In this document: positions 48,987 through 57,724 of the stretch, in pieces
Numbering within the stretch: the first letter of the stretch is position 1
Layout: each line of letters begins with the position of its first letter
NCBI GenBank assembly: GCA_964235765.1
Contig: CAXSDH010000001.1
Location: forward strand, 1-64,000
Length of the DNA: 64,000 nucleotides
Reading direction: 5' to 3'
Source: JAVVHH01 sp964235765
GTDB taxonomy: Bacteria > Pseudomonadota > Alphaproteobacteria > Acetobacterales > Acetobacteraceae
Notes under the pieces: model-generated
What the model saw: only the letters and a program-made list of their open reading frames with translations
The model's database searches: none
What the model was told of the DNA's origin: nothing
Position numbers and translations under genes: made by a program

Positions 48987-49982
48987 TCAGCCGGGTTCCC
49001 CGCCCAAGCTGTTTCCTCCCGCGAGTCGGGTCAAGTCGGCGATGAGTTCGGCGATCGGTGTTCGCCAATCGCCCGGCCTGGGCTGCTGGTATTTGCGAAC
49101 CGCGCGATACCAGGGACTGCCCCGGCCCCCAGCCAGCCAGCGCCAATCCGGCTCGGCCAGCAGCAGCAGCCAGACCGGGATGCCGAGCGCGCCGGCCAGG
49201 TGCGCCACCATCGTGTCGACCGTGACGACGAGGTCGAGCCCCGCGACCAACCGTGCGGTTTCCAGCATATCGGCGCCGTGGTCCCCGGGGTTGACGACGG
49301 CCGGCGCGCCTGGCGCCCGTAATTCGGCCGCGCCGGGGCCGCGTTGCAGGCTGACCAGCGCCACCCCTGGAACGCGTCCGAGCGGCGCGAGCAAGGGCAG
49401 CGGCACGGACCGCTCCGGCTGCCAGCCGCTGGCGACGTGCCAGCACAGGCCGACGGCCGTCGTTGCTTTGCTTGTGCCGCGTTCGGCCGGAATACCCCGG
49501 CCAGGCAGCCGAAGGTACGGCGCGGGGTCCGGCGGCCTGCGCAGCGCGTGCGCGAGTTCCATGATTTCAAGGTCGCAGCCCGGCGTCGGAGCCGGCCGGT
49601 TCGGCCGGAAGGGGGTCAGTCGGTCCGGCCCGGGAAGATCGGCCAGCAGCGCCAGCAGCTCCGGCTGCACCTCTAAGGTCAGCGAGCCCACCTGGGTGCG
49701 AAGCGGCGCCAGATACCGGCAGAACTGCAGCGTATCGCCCAGCCCATGGTAGCAGCGGACCAGCACGTCGCGCCCGGCAAACCCGTGCCCGTCCCAGACC
49801 CAGCGCAGGTGATACGGCTGTGCCGGGTCATCTCTTAGGGCGGGGTCGCGTCCCGCGAGCACCTGGTCGTTCACCGCCCAGGCGCCGTGGAAGTCTCCAA
49901 CCCGCATCGCGTTCAGCCAGAGCGCGCCAGGGTTCTCGGAACGGTGCGCCGGCGGCGGTTGAGCCAGAGTGGTATGTCCCAT
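48987..49982 (-). CDS. GT9/heptosyltransferase-like glycosyltransferase
   Basis: A 331-residue protein. The C-terminal half matches the ADP-heptose:LPS heptosyltransferase donor domain: TTAVGLCWHVASGWQPERSV, VALVSLQRGPGAAELR, and LVVTVDTMVAHLAGALGIPV followed by a DWRWL segment. The N-terminal acceptor half is short, with RDVLVRCYHGLGDTLQFCRY. Proteins of this form often carry an N-terminal TPR block, which is missing here. It is the upstream-most gene of the glycan-type run and divergent from nhaA. Confidence 0.8.
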   Translation of the reverse strand: MGHTTLAQPPPAHRSENPGALWLNAMRVGDFHGAWAVNDQVLAGRDPALRDDPAQPYHLRWVWDGHGFAGRDVLVRCYHGLGDTLQFCRYLAPLRTQVGSLTLEVQPELLALLADLPGPDRLTPFRPNRPAPTPGCDLEIMELAHALRRPPDPAPYLRLPGRGIPAERGTSKATTAVGLCWHVASGWQPERSVPLPLLAPLGRVPGVALVSLQRGPGAAELRAPGAPAVVNPGDHGADMLETARLVAGLDLVVTVDTMVAHLAGALGIPVWLLLLAEPDWRWLAGGRGSPWYRAVRKYQQPRPGDWRTPIAELIADLTRLAGGNSLGGEPG

Positions 49983-50047
49983 AACGTCCGCTTCAACGCC
50001 CGGTGCGGCCGGAACGTTGCCCCGAACGAGCGGACAGCCGAATCCCT

Positions 50048-51238
50048 ATGAACATGCAATCAACCGACAGTCCCGCCGGGCGGCGCTTTGCTGCCCTGCT
50101 GGGTTTCCTTCGTTCCGAGAGTGCCGGGGGGGCCTTGCTGGTACTATCGGCCTGCGTTGCCCTGGCCTGGGCCAACTCGCCCGCCGGGCCAGGCTACCGC
50201 GCCCTGCTGCACTGGCGGCTCGGGCCGGAGCAGTTGCATGTTTGGGTCAACGACGGGCTGATGGCGGTGTTCTTCCTGCTGGTGGGCCTGGAGCTAAGGC
50301 GCGAGATCACCCGCGGCGAGCTCGCCTCCGCCGCCCGGGTGGCCGCCCCCGCCATCGCGGCCCTCGGCGGCATGGTCGCGCCGGCGCTCATCTTCGCCGC
50401 GTTCAACTGGGGCGACCGGGGAGCGATGCGGGGTTGGGCAGTGCCGGTGGCGACCGACATCGCCTTCGCGCTCGCCGTGCTCAGCGTGCTCGGCAAGCGG
50501 GTTCCGGTGGCGCTGAAGGTGTTCCTCACCGCGCTCGCCATCATCGACGACCTCGGCGCGATCGTCGTCATCGCCCTGTTCTATACCAGCGGCCTGAACC
50601 TGCCGGCGCTCGGCCTGGGGCTCGCCGTGCTGGCCGCGCTGTATGGCCTGAACCGGGCCGGCGTGCGGTCGTTGGCGCCTTACCTGCTCGGTGGCGCCGT
50701 GCTTTGGCTGCTGGTGTTCCAATCGGGCGTGCATGCCACGCTGTCGGGCGTGGCGCTGGCCCTCGTGATCCCGATGGATGCCGCGCCCGGCGAGGACGCC
50801 GCGCCGGCCATACGGCTCGAACACTGGCTGGGCCCTTGGGTCGCCTACGCCATCCTGCCCGTGTTCGGCCTGGCGAATGCCGGTTTGCGCTTCGATACGC
50901 TGCCGCCCGGCGCATGGACCGACCGCCTGGCCATCGGCACCACGCTCGGCCTGCTGCTGGGCAAGCAGATCGGCGTGTTCGGCGCGGTGCTGGCCGCGGC
51001 CCGCATGGGTTTGGCCAAGCTGCCGCAGGGCATCACCACCCGCCAGCTCTACGGCGCCTCCGTGCTCTGCGGCATCGGCTTCACCATGAGCCTGTTCATC
51101 GGCGAGCTCGCCTTCCGCGAGACCCCGCGCGGCGACGAAGTGAAGCTGGCCGTGTTCATCGGCTCGCTGTCGTCGGCGCTGATCGGCCTCGCCATCCTGG
51201 CAGGCGCGGCCCGGCGCACGCCGGAGCGGTCAGGCTGA
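50048..51238 (+). CDS. nhaA: Na+/H+ antiporter NhaA
   Basis: A 396-residue inner-membrane antiporter exporting Na+ in exchange for protons. About twelve helices. The ion-binding acidic pair is in LTALAIIDDLGAIVVIALFY, and the second essential Asp region is PVATDIAFALAVLSVLG; VGLELRREITRGEL is also diagnostic. I start at ATG 50048 (MNMQSTDSP). The stop region overlaps the convergent amidase stop by nine bases, so the two mRNAs are complementary at their ends. Confidence 0.95.
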   Translation: MNMQSTDSPAGRRFAALLGFLRSESAGGALLVLSACVALAWANSPAGPGYRALLHWRLGPEQLHVWVNDGLMAVFFLLVGLELRREITRGELASAARVAAPAIAALGGMVAPALIFAAFNWGDRGAMRGWAVPVATDIAFALAVLSVLGKRVPVALKVFLTALAIIDDLGAIVVIALFYTSGLNLPALGLGLAVLAALYGLNRAGVRSLAPYLLGGAVLWLLVFQSGVHATLSGVALALVIPMDAAPGEDAAPAIRLEHWLGPWVAYAILPVFGLANAGLRFDTLPPGAWTDRLAIGTTLGLLLGKQIGVFGAVLAAARMGLAKLPQGITTRQLYGASVLCGIGFTMSLFIGELAFRETPRGDEVKLAVFIGSLSSALIGLAILAGAARRTPERSG

Positions 51239-52555
51239 CGGCACGGCGCGGCTCGCAGCCGCGCCCCTGCTTTCCAGGTGGCAGGCGATGCGCAAGGCGA
51301 CGTCCTCCCGCCAGGGCGCCGCGATGACTTGCACGCCGACCGGCAGACCGGCGCCGGGCACCGGCACGGCCGCCACGGGCAGGCCGATGAACGAGATCGG
51401 CTGCGTGAGCGCCCCCAGCGAGGCACGGACCGGCACCGTCTCGGCGCCGAGCCGCATGGTTTTCTGGCCGATCAGCGGCGCCGGGCAGGGCGTCGCCGGC
51501 GCCAGGATGGCGTCCACCGACCCAAACACCTGCAGAACCTGGTCCCGGTACCATCGGCGGAAGCGCTGGGCCCGGGCGTAATAGGCGCCGGGCACCATGG
51601 CGCCAGCGATCAGCCGGTCTCGCACGTCCGGGTCGAAGCCCTCGGGCTGCGCGCGAAGCCGGTCGAGGTGCAGGGCGGCGCCCTCGACGGTGGTGATCAC
51701 GTAGGCCGCCGCCCGGGCCCGGCCGGCCTCCGGTAGCTCGACCCGCGCCGAGACGCCCAGCGCGGTTGCCACGGACTGCACCGCCGCCCAGGCTTCCGGC
51801 CCGGCATATTCCTGGAAATACCCGCCTGCGATGGCGATGCGCAGTCCCTCGATGCCGGTGGCCTGCACGGGTTCTGCCGGCCGGTCGGCGCAGACCGGAT
51901 CGGCCGGGTCCCAGCCCTGCATCGCATTATAGGACAGGACGAGATCGGCGGCGGAGCGCGCGAGCGGGCCCACATGGTCCAGGCTGCTTACGAACGGGAA
52001 GGTGCCGGCGCGGGACAGGCGCCCGTAGGTCGGCTTCAGCCCGAACACGCCGCACAGCGAGGCGGGCACCCGGATCGAGCCATTGGTGTCCGACCCGAGC
52101 GCGATCGGCACCAGCCCGGCCGCGACCGCCGCACCCGAGCCGCTGCTGCTGCCGCCAGTCATGCGGGCGGGGTCGTGCGGGTTGCGGCAGGCGCCGTCAT
52201 GGCTGTTCTCGCCGGTGAAGTCGTAGGCGTATTCGCCCATGTTGAGGGTGCCGACCAGGATGGCGCCCGCCACTTCCAGCCGGCGGATCGAATGCGCGTC
52301 TTCGGTGGCCGGCGGCTGCGCCCGGTTGATCGCCGACCCGGCGCGCGTCGGCAGCCCGGCCACGTCGAACAGGTTCTTGACCGCGAACGGCACGCCGGCC
52401 AGCGGCCCACCGACGGCGCCCCGGTCCACCAAGGCCGCCCGCGCCAGTGCCCGATCGGCCAGCACCTCGGTGAATGCGTTGAACCCGGACCCGGCGGCGA
52501 TGCGGTCGAGCGTGTCCAGGACCGTCTGCCGAGCGCTCACGCCCGGAACGCTCAT
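51230..52555 (-). CDS. atzE: AtzE-type amidase (carboxybiuret-hydrolase-like)
   Basis: A 441-residue amidase-signature enzyme. The Ser-cisSer-Lys triad is visible: Lys60 in PFAVKNLFDVAG, cis-Ser136 in MTGGSSSGSGAAVAAG and nucleophile Ser160 in LGSDTNGSIRVPASL. ATG 52555 overlaps the stop of a 56-codon gene (ATGA) that looks like AtzG, the small structural subunit of AtzE. Together they match the AtzE-AtzG heterotetramer of cyanuric-acid catabolism, though in many bacteria this pair serves other ureido or amide substrates. No AtzD/AtzH genes are in the window. Confidence 0.88.
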   Translation of the reverse strand: MSVPGVSARQTVLDTLDRIAAGSGFNAFTEVLADRALARAALVDRGAVGGPLAGVPFAVKNLFDVAGLPTRAGSAINRAQPPATEDAHSIRRLEVAGAILVGTLNMGEYAYDFTGENSHDGACRNPHDPARMTGGSSSGSGAAVAAGLVPIALGSDTNGSIRVPASLCGVFGLKPTYGRLSRAGTFPFVSSLDHVGPLARSAADLVLSYNAMQGWDPADPVCADRPAEPVQATGIEGLRIAIAGGYFQEYAGPEAWAAVQSVATALGVSARVELPEAGRARAAAYVITTVEGAALHLDRLRAQPEGFDPDVRDRLIAGAMVPGAYYARAQRFRRWYRDQVLQVFGSVDAILAPATPCPAPLIGQKTMRLGAETVPVRASLGALTQPISFIGLPVAAVPVPGAGLPVGVQVIAAPWREDVALRIACHLESRGAAASRAVPSA

Positions 52556-52722
52556 GCCCGGAACACCGGCGCCGGGTCGGCTTCGTCGGGCAAGGGGAAC
52601 TCCGCCACCATCACGGCCAGGCGGAGGCTGAGCTCGAGGTGGAAGCGGATGGCGGGCAGCCACTCCGGCTGTGCCCTGATGCCCAAGGCGAGCAGCGCCG
52701 TCTCGATGGGTCCGTCCGTCAT
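52552..52722 (-). CDS. atzG: AtzG-like small amidase subunit, 56 aa
   Basis: A very short gene that size-filtered gene finders would skip. It encodes MTDGPIETALLALGIRAQPE and onward to EADPAPVFRA. This matches DUF4089/AtzG proteins: one helical hairpin and a terminal PAPVF motif. It is immediately upstream of, and overlaps by four bases, the AtzE-type amidase. Known AtzG proteins are essential for stability and activity of AtzE. The promoter region is shared with the divergent TetR-adaptor gene. Confidence 0.85.
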   Translation of the reverse strand: MTDGPIETALLALGIRAQPEWLPAIRFHLELSLRLAVMVAEFPLPDEADPAPVFRA

Positions 52723-52767
52723 TTTGCCGCAGCACCTTAACCAAATTGAAACCTTCGCGGATCATCA

Positions 52768-52806
52768 TTGACAAAGTTGGGTGCGTCCGCAAGTGAACGT
52801 TCATTC
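52768..52806 (+). promoter_or_regulatory. Promoter and palindromic operator before the TetR-adaptor fusion gene
   Basis: A perfect -35 TTGACA (52768-52773) is followed, about 20 bases on, by the perfect 10-base palindrome TGAACGTTCA (52794-52803). This sits across where the -10 element must lie. TGAACG/CGTTCA half-sites are common in AcrR-class operators. The arrangement suggests autorepression by the fused TetR domain. Start ATG 52823 lies 19 bases downstream. Confidence 0.5.
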
Positions 52807-52822
52807 GCACCGGGGTTCCAGA

Positions 52823-54535
52823 ATGGTTTCCGCCGCCACCCAAACCGTGCCGCCCCGCCAGCGCGTCGTCGATGCCGCAATCGCGTGCTTTGCGCGCAGC
52901 GGCTTCCACGGCGCGTCGATGCAGGAGATTTGCGCCGAGGCGGGCATGAGCCCCGGCGCCCTGTATCGCTACTTTCCGAGCAAAGTCAGCATTATAGCGG
53001 CCATCGCGGAGGCCGAGCGGGTCGAGCATGCCGCGTTCTTCGATCGCATGGCCGAGGCCGACGACCCCGTGGAGGCGCTGGCCAGCATCGGCGTCGACAC
53101 TTTGGAGGACTGCTGCGCCGCGCCGAAGGCAGCGCTTTCGGCGGAGACCATGGCGGAGGCCATCCGCAACCCCGAGGTGCGCGACACCTTTCGCCGCAAC
53201 ATCGATGAGGCGCAGGCGGTGGTGATCGCCGCCCTCAACCGCGGCCAGGCGCGAGGCATGGTGGACCCGCAGCTCGACACCACGACGGCTTGCGAACTGA
53301 TCATGGCATTGGGCGATGGCCTGGCCATCCACCAGGCGCTCAACCCCGGCCGCACCGCCGCCCGGCTCCGCCCGGCGCTGCAGCAATTGCTCCGCCGCTT
53401 CCTCCGCCCGGTGGTGGTGGTGGTGCTGGCGGCCCTTCCCGCGACCGCGGCGCCGCCGCCCATCGTCGAACCGCGGCCGCCGGCGGTGACCGTGTCCCGC
53501 ATCGTCATCGGCCCGATCGCCGAGACCGCGGGGCTGACCGGCACGCTGGCGCCGCGCGAGGAGGTGCTCGTCAGCCCGCAGATCGAGGGTCTGGCCATCG
53601 TCGAAATCCTCGCCGAGGAAGGCGACAGCGTCGCCGCCGGGCAGGTGCTGGCCCGGCTGTCGCGCGACGTGCTGGACGCCACCGTGGCCCAGAACGCCGC
53701 AAGCCTCGCCCGCGCCGAGGCCGCCATCGCCCAGGCGCGCAGCGCGATCGCGGAAGCGCAGGCCAGCCGCGTCATGGCGGACCAGGCGCTGGCGCGCACC
53801 AGGGAACTGGTCGGCGGCGGCAACGCCTCGCGCGAGCTGTTCGAACAACGGCAGGCCGCCGCGCAGATGGCGGCGGCCCGGCTGGACGCCAACGTGAACC
53901 TGATGCACGGGGCCGAGGCCGACCGCGGCATGGCGATCGCCCAGCGGCAGGAGCTGATGGTGCGCCTGGGCCGGACCAGCCTCCGCGCGCCGGTCTCCGG
54001 CATCGTCAGCCGCCGGGCCGCCCGGCTCGGCTCGGTGGTGATGGGCGCCGGCGACCCTTTGTTCCGCATCATCCAGGATGGCGCCATCGAGTTGGAGGCC
54101 GACGTGCCGGAGAACCTGCTGGCCCGGCTCCGCCCGAACCAGCCCGCGCGGATCGACACGGCCGGCGGCAAGCGCACCGGGCAGGTGCGCCTGGTCTCGC
54201 CCGAGGTGAATCGCGCCACGCGCCTGGGCCGCGTGCGCGTGGAGGTGGACGGCGACGGCCCGCTGGTCATCGGCAGCTTTGCCCGCGCCTCCGTCGAAGT
54301 GGCGCGCCGGGAGGGCGTGCTGGCGCCGCTCTCCGCCGTGCTGTTCCAGCCGGACGGCGCGGTGGTGCAAGTGGTGCGGGACGGCGTCGTCGATACCCGC
54401 CGGGTCGAGGTCGGCCTGCGCGCCGGCGGCCAGGCGGAGATCACCCAGGGCTTGCAGGCGGGGGAGGACGTGGTCTCCGTCTCCGGCACGTTCGTCCGCG
54501 GCGGCGACCGCGTGACCCCCGTGCCGAGGAGCTGA
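52823..54535 (+). CDS. TetR repressor fused in frame to an RND periplasmic adaptor
   Basis: One uninterrupted 570-codon frame with two parts. Residues 1 to about 195 are a TetR/AcrR regulator with HTH SMQEICAEAGMSPGALYRYF and SKVSIIAAIAEAERVEH. At about 190-209 comes RRFLRPVVVVVLAALPATAA, which resembles a signal peptide or one membrane helix. Residues about 210-570 are a HlyD/AcrA-type adaptor: lipoyl half SPQIEGLAIVEILAEEGDSV, a coiled coil, TSLRAPVSGIVSRRAARLGS and beta-barrel GQVRLVSPEVNRATRLGRVR. There is no stop between them. Either it is a membrane-anchored repressor with a periplasmic adaptor, or the adaptor is translated separately from an internal start such as TTG 53387, which would give a perfect signal peptide. 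The RND pump gene follows after four bases. Confidence 0.8.
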   Translation: MVSAATQTVPPRQRVVDAAIACFARSGFHGASMQEICAEAGMSPGALYRYFPSKVSIIAAIAEAERVEHAAFFDRMAEADDPVEALASIGVDTLEDCCAAPKAALSAETMAEAIRNPEVRDTFRRNIDEAQAVVIAALNRGQARGMVDPQLDTTTACELIMALGDGLAIHQALNPGRTAARLRPALQQLLRRFLRPVVVVVLAALPATAAPPPIVEPRPPAVTVSRIVIGPIAETAGLTGTLAPREEVLVSPQIEGLAIVEILAEEGDSVAAGQVLARLSRDVLDATVAQNAASLARAEAAIAQARSAIAEAQASRVMADQALARTRELVGGGNASRELFEQRQAAAQMAAARLDANVNLMHGAEADRGMAIAQRQELMVRLGRTSLRAPVSGIVSRRAARLGSVVMGAGDPLFRIIQDGAIELEADVPENLLARLRPNQPARIDTAGGKRTGQVRLVSPEVNRATRLGRVRVEVDGDGPLVIGSFARASVEVARREGVLAPLSAVLFQPDGAVVQVVRDGVVDTRRVEVGLRAGGQAEITQGLQAGEDVVSVSGTFVRGGDRVTPVPRS

Positions 54536-54539
54536 CCCC

Positions 54540-57500
54540 ATGGCGCTCCGCATCTCCGGCGCCGCGATCCGCAACCCGATCCCGCCGCTGGTGCTGTTCG
54601 CGGTGCTGACCCTGCTGGGCCTGGTCTCGTTCCGCCTGCTGCCGATCACCCGGGCACCGAACGTGGATGTGCCGGTGGTGGCCGTCACGGTCCTCCAGCA
54701 GGGCGCGGCGCCGGCCGAGCTCGAAACTCAGGTCACCAAAAAGATCGAGGACGCGGTCGCCAGCGTGACCGGCGTCAAGCACGTCACCAGCTCGGTGACC
54801 GACGGCAGCAGCCAAACCGTGATCGAGCTGCGCCTCGAGATCAGCAGCGACCGGGCAATGAACGACGTGCGGGATGCCGTCTCCAAGATCAGGTCGGACC
54901 TGCCGCGCGGCATCGAGGAGCCGATCGTCGAGCGCATCGACATCGTCGGCCAGAGCATCATGAGCTTTGCGGCGAGCGCGCCGGGCATGACGATCGAGGG
55001 CCTGTCCTGGTTCGTGGACGACGTGGTCATGCGCGACCTGCAGGGCATTCGCGGCATCGGCCGGGTGGAGCGTGTGGGCGGCGTCACGCGGGAGGTGCAG
55101 GTCAACCTCGATCCGGATCGGCTGGCCGCGCTCGGCATCACCGCGGGCGACGTGAACCGGCAGTTGCGGGCCACCAGCGCCGATCTCTCCGGCGGGCGCG
55201 GCGAGCTGGGCGCGCAGGAGCAGGCGATCCGCACCCTGGGCGGCGCCCGCAGCCTGGAGCAGTTGGGCGCGACCCGGCTGGTGCTGCCCGGCGGGCGCGA
55301 ACTGCGCTTGTCGGACGTCTCCCGCATCACCGACGCGTACGAGGAGCCGCGCAACTTCGCGCGGGTGGACGGAACCACGCCCGTCGTTTCGTTCGCCGTC
55401 TTCCGCGCCAAGGGCGCCAGCGACGTGACCGTGGCCGATGCCGTCAACGGCCATCTGGCCGCGCTGGCAGTCTCCCACCCCGACGTGTCCTACACCTTGG
55501 TCGACGACAGCGTGCGGGCGAGCCGCGGCAGCTTCCATTCCGCGATGGAGAGCCTGATCGAGGGCGCGGTGCTGGCCACGATCGTGGTGCTGATCTTCCT
55601 GCGCAACTGGCGCGCCACCCTGCTGGCGGCGGTGGCTTTGCCGCTATCGGTCATTCCGGCCTTCGCGGCCATGCACCTGATGGGCTTCTCGCTGAACTTC
55701 GTCAGCCTGCTCGCCATCACGCTCGTGACCGGCATCCTGGTGGATGACGCCATCGTGGAGATCGAGAACATCGTCCGCCACATGCGCATGGGAAAGCGGC
55801 CCTACGAGGCGGCGATCGAGGCGGCCGACGAGATCGGGCTGGCGGTGGTGGCCATTACCTGCACCATCGTGGCCGTGTTCGCGCCGGTCAGCTTCATGGG
55901 CGGCATCGCCGGGCAATATTTCAAGCAGTTCGGCCTGACCGTGGCCGCCGCGGTCATCGCCTCGCTGCTGGTGGCGCGGCTGATCACGCCGCTGATGGCC
56001 GCCTATCTGCTCCAGCCCGGCCGCGTGCACCGGGAGCGGGACGGCTGGATCATGCGCGCCTATACGCGCTTCCTCGGCGCCACCTTGCGCTGGCGTGGGC
56101 TGACGATGCTGATCGGGCTGGGCGCGTTCGGGCTTTCCTTGTGGTCCACCACCTTGCTGCCGACCGGTTTCATCCCGCCCGCCGACGAATCGCGCATCGT
56201 GCTGTCGATCGAATTGCCGCCGGGCTCCACCTTGGCCGATACGCGGGCCACCACGGACCGGATCGCCGCCGAGTTCCGCCGCGTAGCCGGCGTGACGTCG
56301 GTGGCCGTCGTGGGCGGCACCACGCCGACCGGCGCGGGCAAGGAGGTCCGCCGGGCCAAGATGACGGTGAACCTGGTGCATAAAAGCCAGCGCAACCGCA
56401 CGCAGAAGGCCATCGAGGCCGAGCTGACCCAGCTTTTGGTCGGCATCCCCGACGTGCGGGGCTGGTTCGTCAACGACCGCGGCGAGCGCGAGCTGGCCGT
56501 GTCCCTGCTGGGCACCGACCCGGCCGCCATGAACCAGGCCGTCGGCATGCTGGAAAGCGCCATGCGCCGGTTGCCGGGCTTTAGCAACGTCGCCCCGTCC
56601 GCCGGCGCGGACCGTCCGGAAATCCGCGTGGCGCCCCGGGCCGACGAGGCGGCGCGCTTTGGCATATCGACCGAAACGATCAGCGACGCCGTCCGCATCG
56701 CCACCATCGGCGACGTGCCGTCCAACCTTGCGAAGTTCCGCGACGGCGAGCGGCTGATCCCGATCCGCGTTCAGGTCGAAACGGCGATGCGGGGCGACCT
56801 GGGCGCGCTTCAAACCCTTGCCGTGCAGGGCGCCACCGGCCTGTCCGTACCGCTGTCGGCGGTGGCGGACATCAGCCTTGGCCAGGGCCCCGCCAGCATC
56901 GAGCGCTTCGACCGGGTGCGCCGCGTGGTGCTGGGCGCCGATCTCGCCCGCGGGCTTGCCCTGGGCGCGGCGGCCCAGCAGGTGTTCGCAAGCCCGGAGG
57001 CGGCCCATCTCCCAGCCGGCGTGCGGCTGCAGAACGGCGGAGACGCCGAGATCATGGCCGAGGTGTTCGAGGGCTTTGCGATGGCGATGGGCGCCGGGCT
57101 GACCATCGTGCTGGGCGTGCTGGTGCTGCTGTTCCGCAGCGTGTTCCAGCCGGTCACCATCCTGCTGTCGCTGCCGCTGTGCCTGGGCGGGGTCATTCTC
57201 GCGCTGGTGCTGACCGGCGAGCCGATCAGCATGCCCGTGGTGATCGGTATCCTGATGCTGATGGGCATCGTGACCAAGAACGCGATCATGCTGGTCGATT
57301 ACGCGATCGAGCGGCGGGCCGAGGGCATGAGCCGCGCCGACGCCATCATCGATGCGGGCCGCAAGCGGGCGCGGCCGATCGTGATGACCACCATCGCGAT
57401 GGTGGCCGGCATGGTGCCGAGCGCGCTGGGCTACGGCGACGGCGGCGAGTTCCGCGCGCCGATGGCGATCGGCGTCATCGGCGGCCTGATCGTCTCGACC

Positions 57501-57647
57501 GCGCTGTCGCTGGTGTTCGTGCCGTCGTTCTACACGCTGATGGACGACGTCTCGGCCCGGGTCAGCCGCGCGTTCGGGCGCATGCTGACGCCGCGCGCGC
57601 CTGCGGCGGCGCACCCGCCCGCCGGCTTGGGCCAGGCGGCGGAATAG
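54540..57647 (+). CDS. RND-family efflux transporter, inner-membrane pump
   Basis: A 1035-residue proton-driven pump of the AcrB/MexB/HAE1 type with twelve helices and two large periplasmic loops. The proton-relay aspartates are adjacent in TGILVDDAIVEIENIVRHM (about residue 400) and the partner Lys is in IVTKNAIMLVDYAIE (about 912). The N-terminus AIRNPIPPLVLFAVLTLLGL and ITRAPNVDVPVVAVTVLQQG are typical. It needs an outer-membrane TolC-type channel, which is not nearby. The adaptor gene lies directly upstream. Confidence 0.93.
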   Translation: MALRISGAAIRNPIPPLVLFAVLTLLGLVSFRLLPITRAPNVDVPVVAVTVLQQGAAPAELETQVTKKIEDAVASVTGVKHVTSSVTDGSSQTVIELRLEISSDRAMNDVRDAVSKIRSDLPRGIEEPIVERIDIVGQSIMSFAASAPGMTIEGLSWFVDDVVMRDLQGIRGIGRVERVGGVTREVQVNLDPDRLAALGITAGDVNRQLRATSADLSGGRGELGAQEQAIRTLGGARSLEQLGATRLVLPGGRELRLSDVSRITDAYEEPRNFARVDGTTPVVSFAVFRAKGASDVTVADAVNGHLAALAVSHPDVSYTLVDDSVRASRGSFHSAMESLIEGAVLATIVVLIFLRNWRATLLAAVALPLSVIPAFAAMHLMGFSLNFVSLLAITLVTGILVDDAIVEIENIVRHMRMGKRPYEAAIEAADEIGLAVVAITCTIVAVFAPVSFMGGIAGQYFKQFGLTVAAAVIASLLVARLITPLMAAYLLQPGRVHRERDGWIMRAYTRFLGATLRWRGLTMLIGLGAFGLSLWSTTLLPTGFIPPADESRIVLSIELPPGSTLADTRATTDRIAAEFRRVAGVTSVAVVGGTTPTGAGKEVRRAKMTVNLVHKSQRNRTQKAIEAELTQLLVGIPDVRGWFVNDRGERELAVSLLGTDPAAMNQAVGMLESAMRRLPGFSNVAPSAGADRPEIRVAPRADEAARFGISTETISDAVRIATIGDVPSNLAKFRDGERLIPIRVQVETAMRGDLGALQTLAVQGATGLSVPLSAVADISLGQGPASIERFDRVRRVVLGADLARGLALGAAAQQVFASPEAAHLPAGVRLQNGGDAEIMAEVFEGFAMAMGAGLTIVLGVLVLLFRSVFQPVTILLSLPLCLGGVILALVLTGEPISMPVVIGILMLMGIVTKNAIMLVDYAIERRAEGMSRADAIIDAGRKRARPIVMTTIAMVAGMVPSALGYGDGGEFRAPMAIGVIGGLIVSTALSLVFVPSFYTLMDDVSARVSRAFGRMLTPRAPAAAHPPAGLGQAAE

Positions 57648-57724
57648 CCGCGCCGGGAACACCCGCCCCTAGCCGCCGTGCCCGCCCCGGTGCAGGATCG
57701 GACGCCATAACCGGGGAGGCCGCC

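Noticed and set aside
51230..54688. A 1152-codon minus-strand frame covering the amidase and the antisense of the adaptor gene
   Set aside because: Only the part from 52555 down has amidase motifs. The rest is complementary to the TetR-adaptor and RND genes and is Gly/Arg/His-rich.
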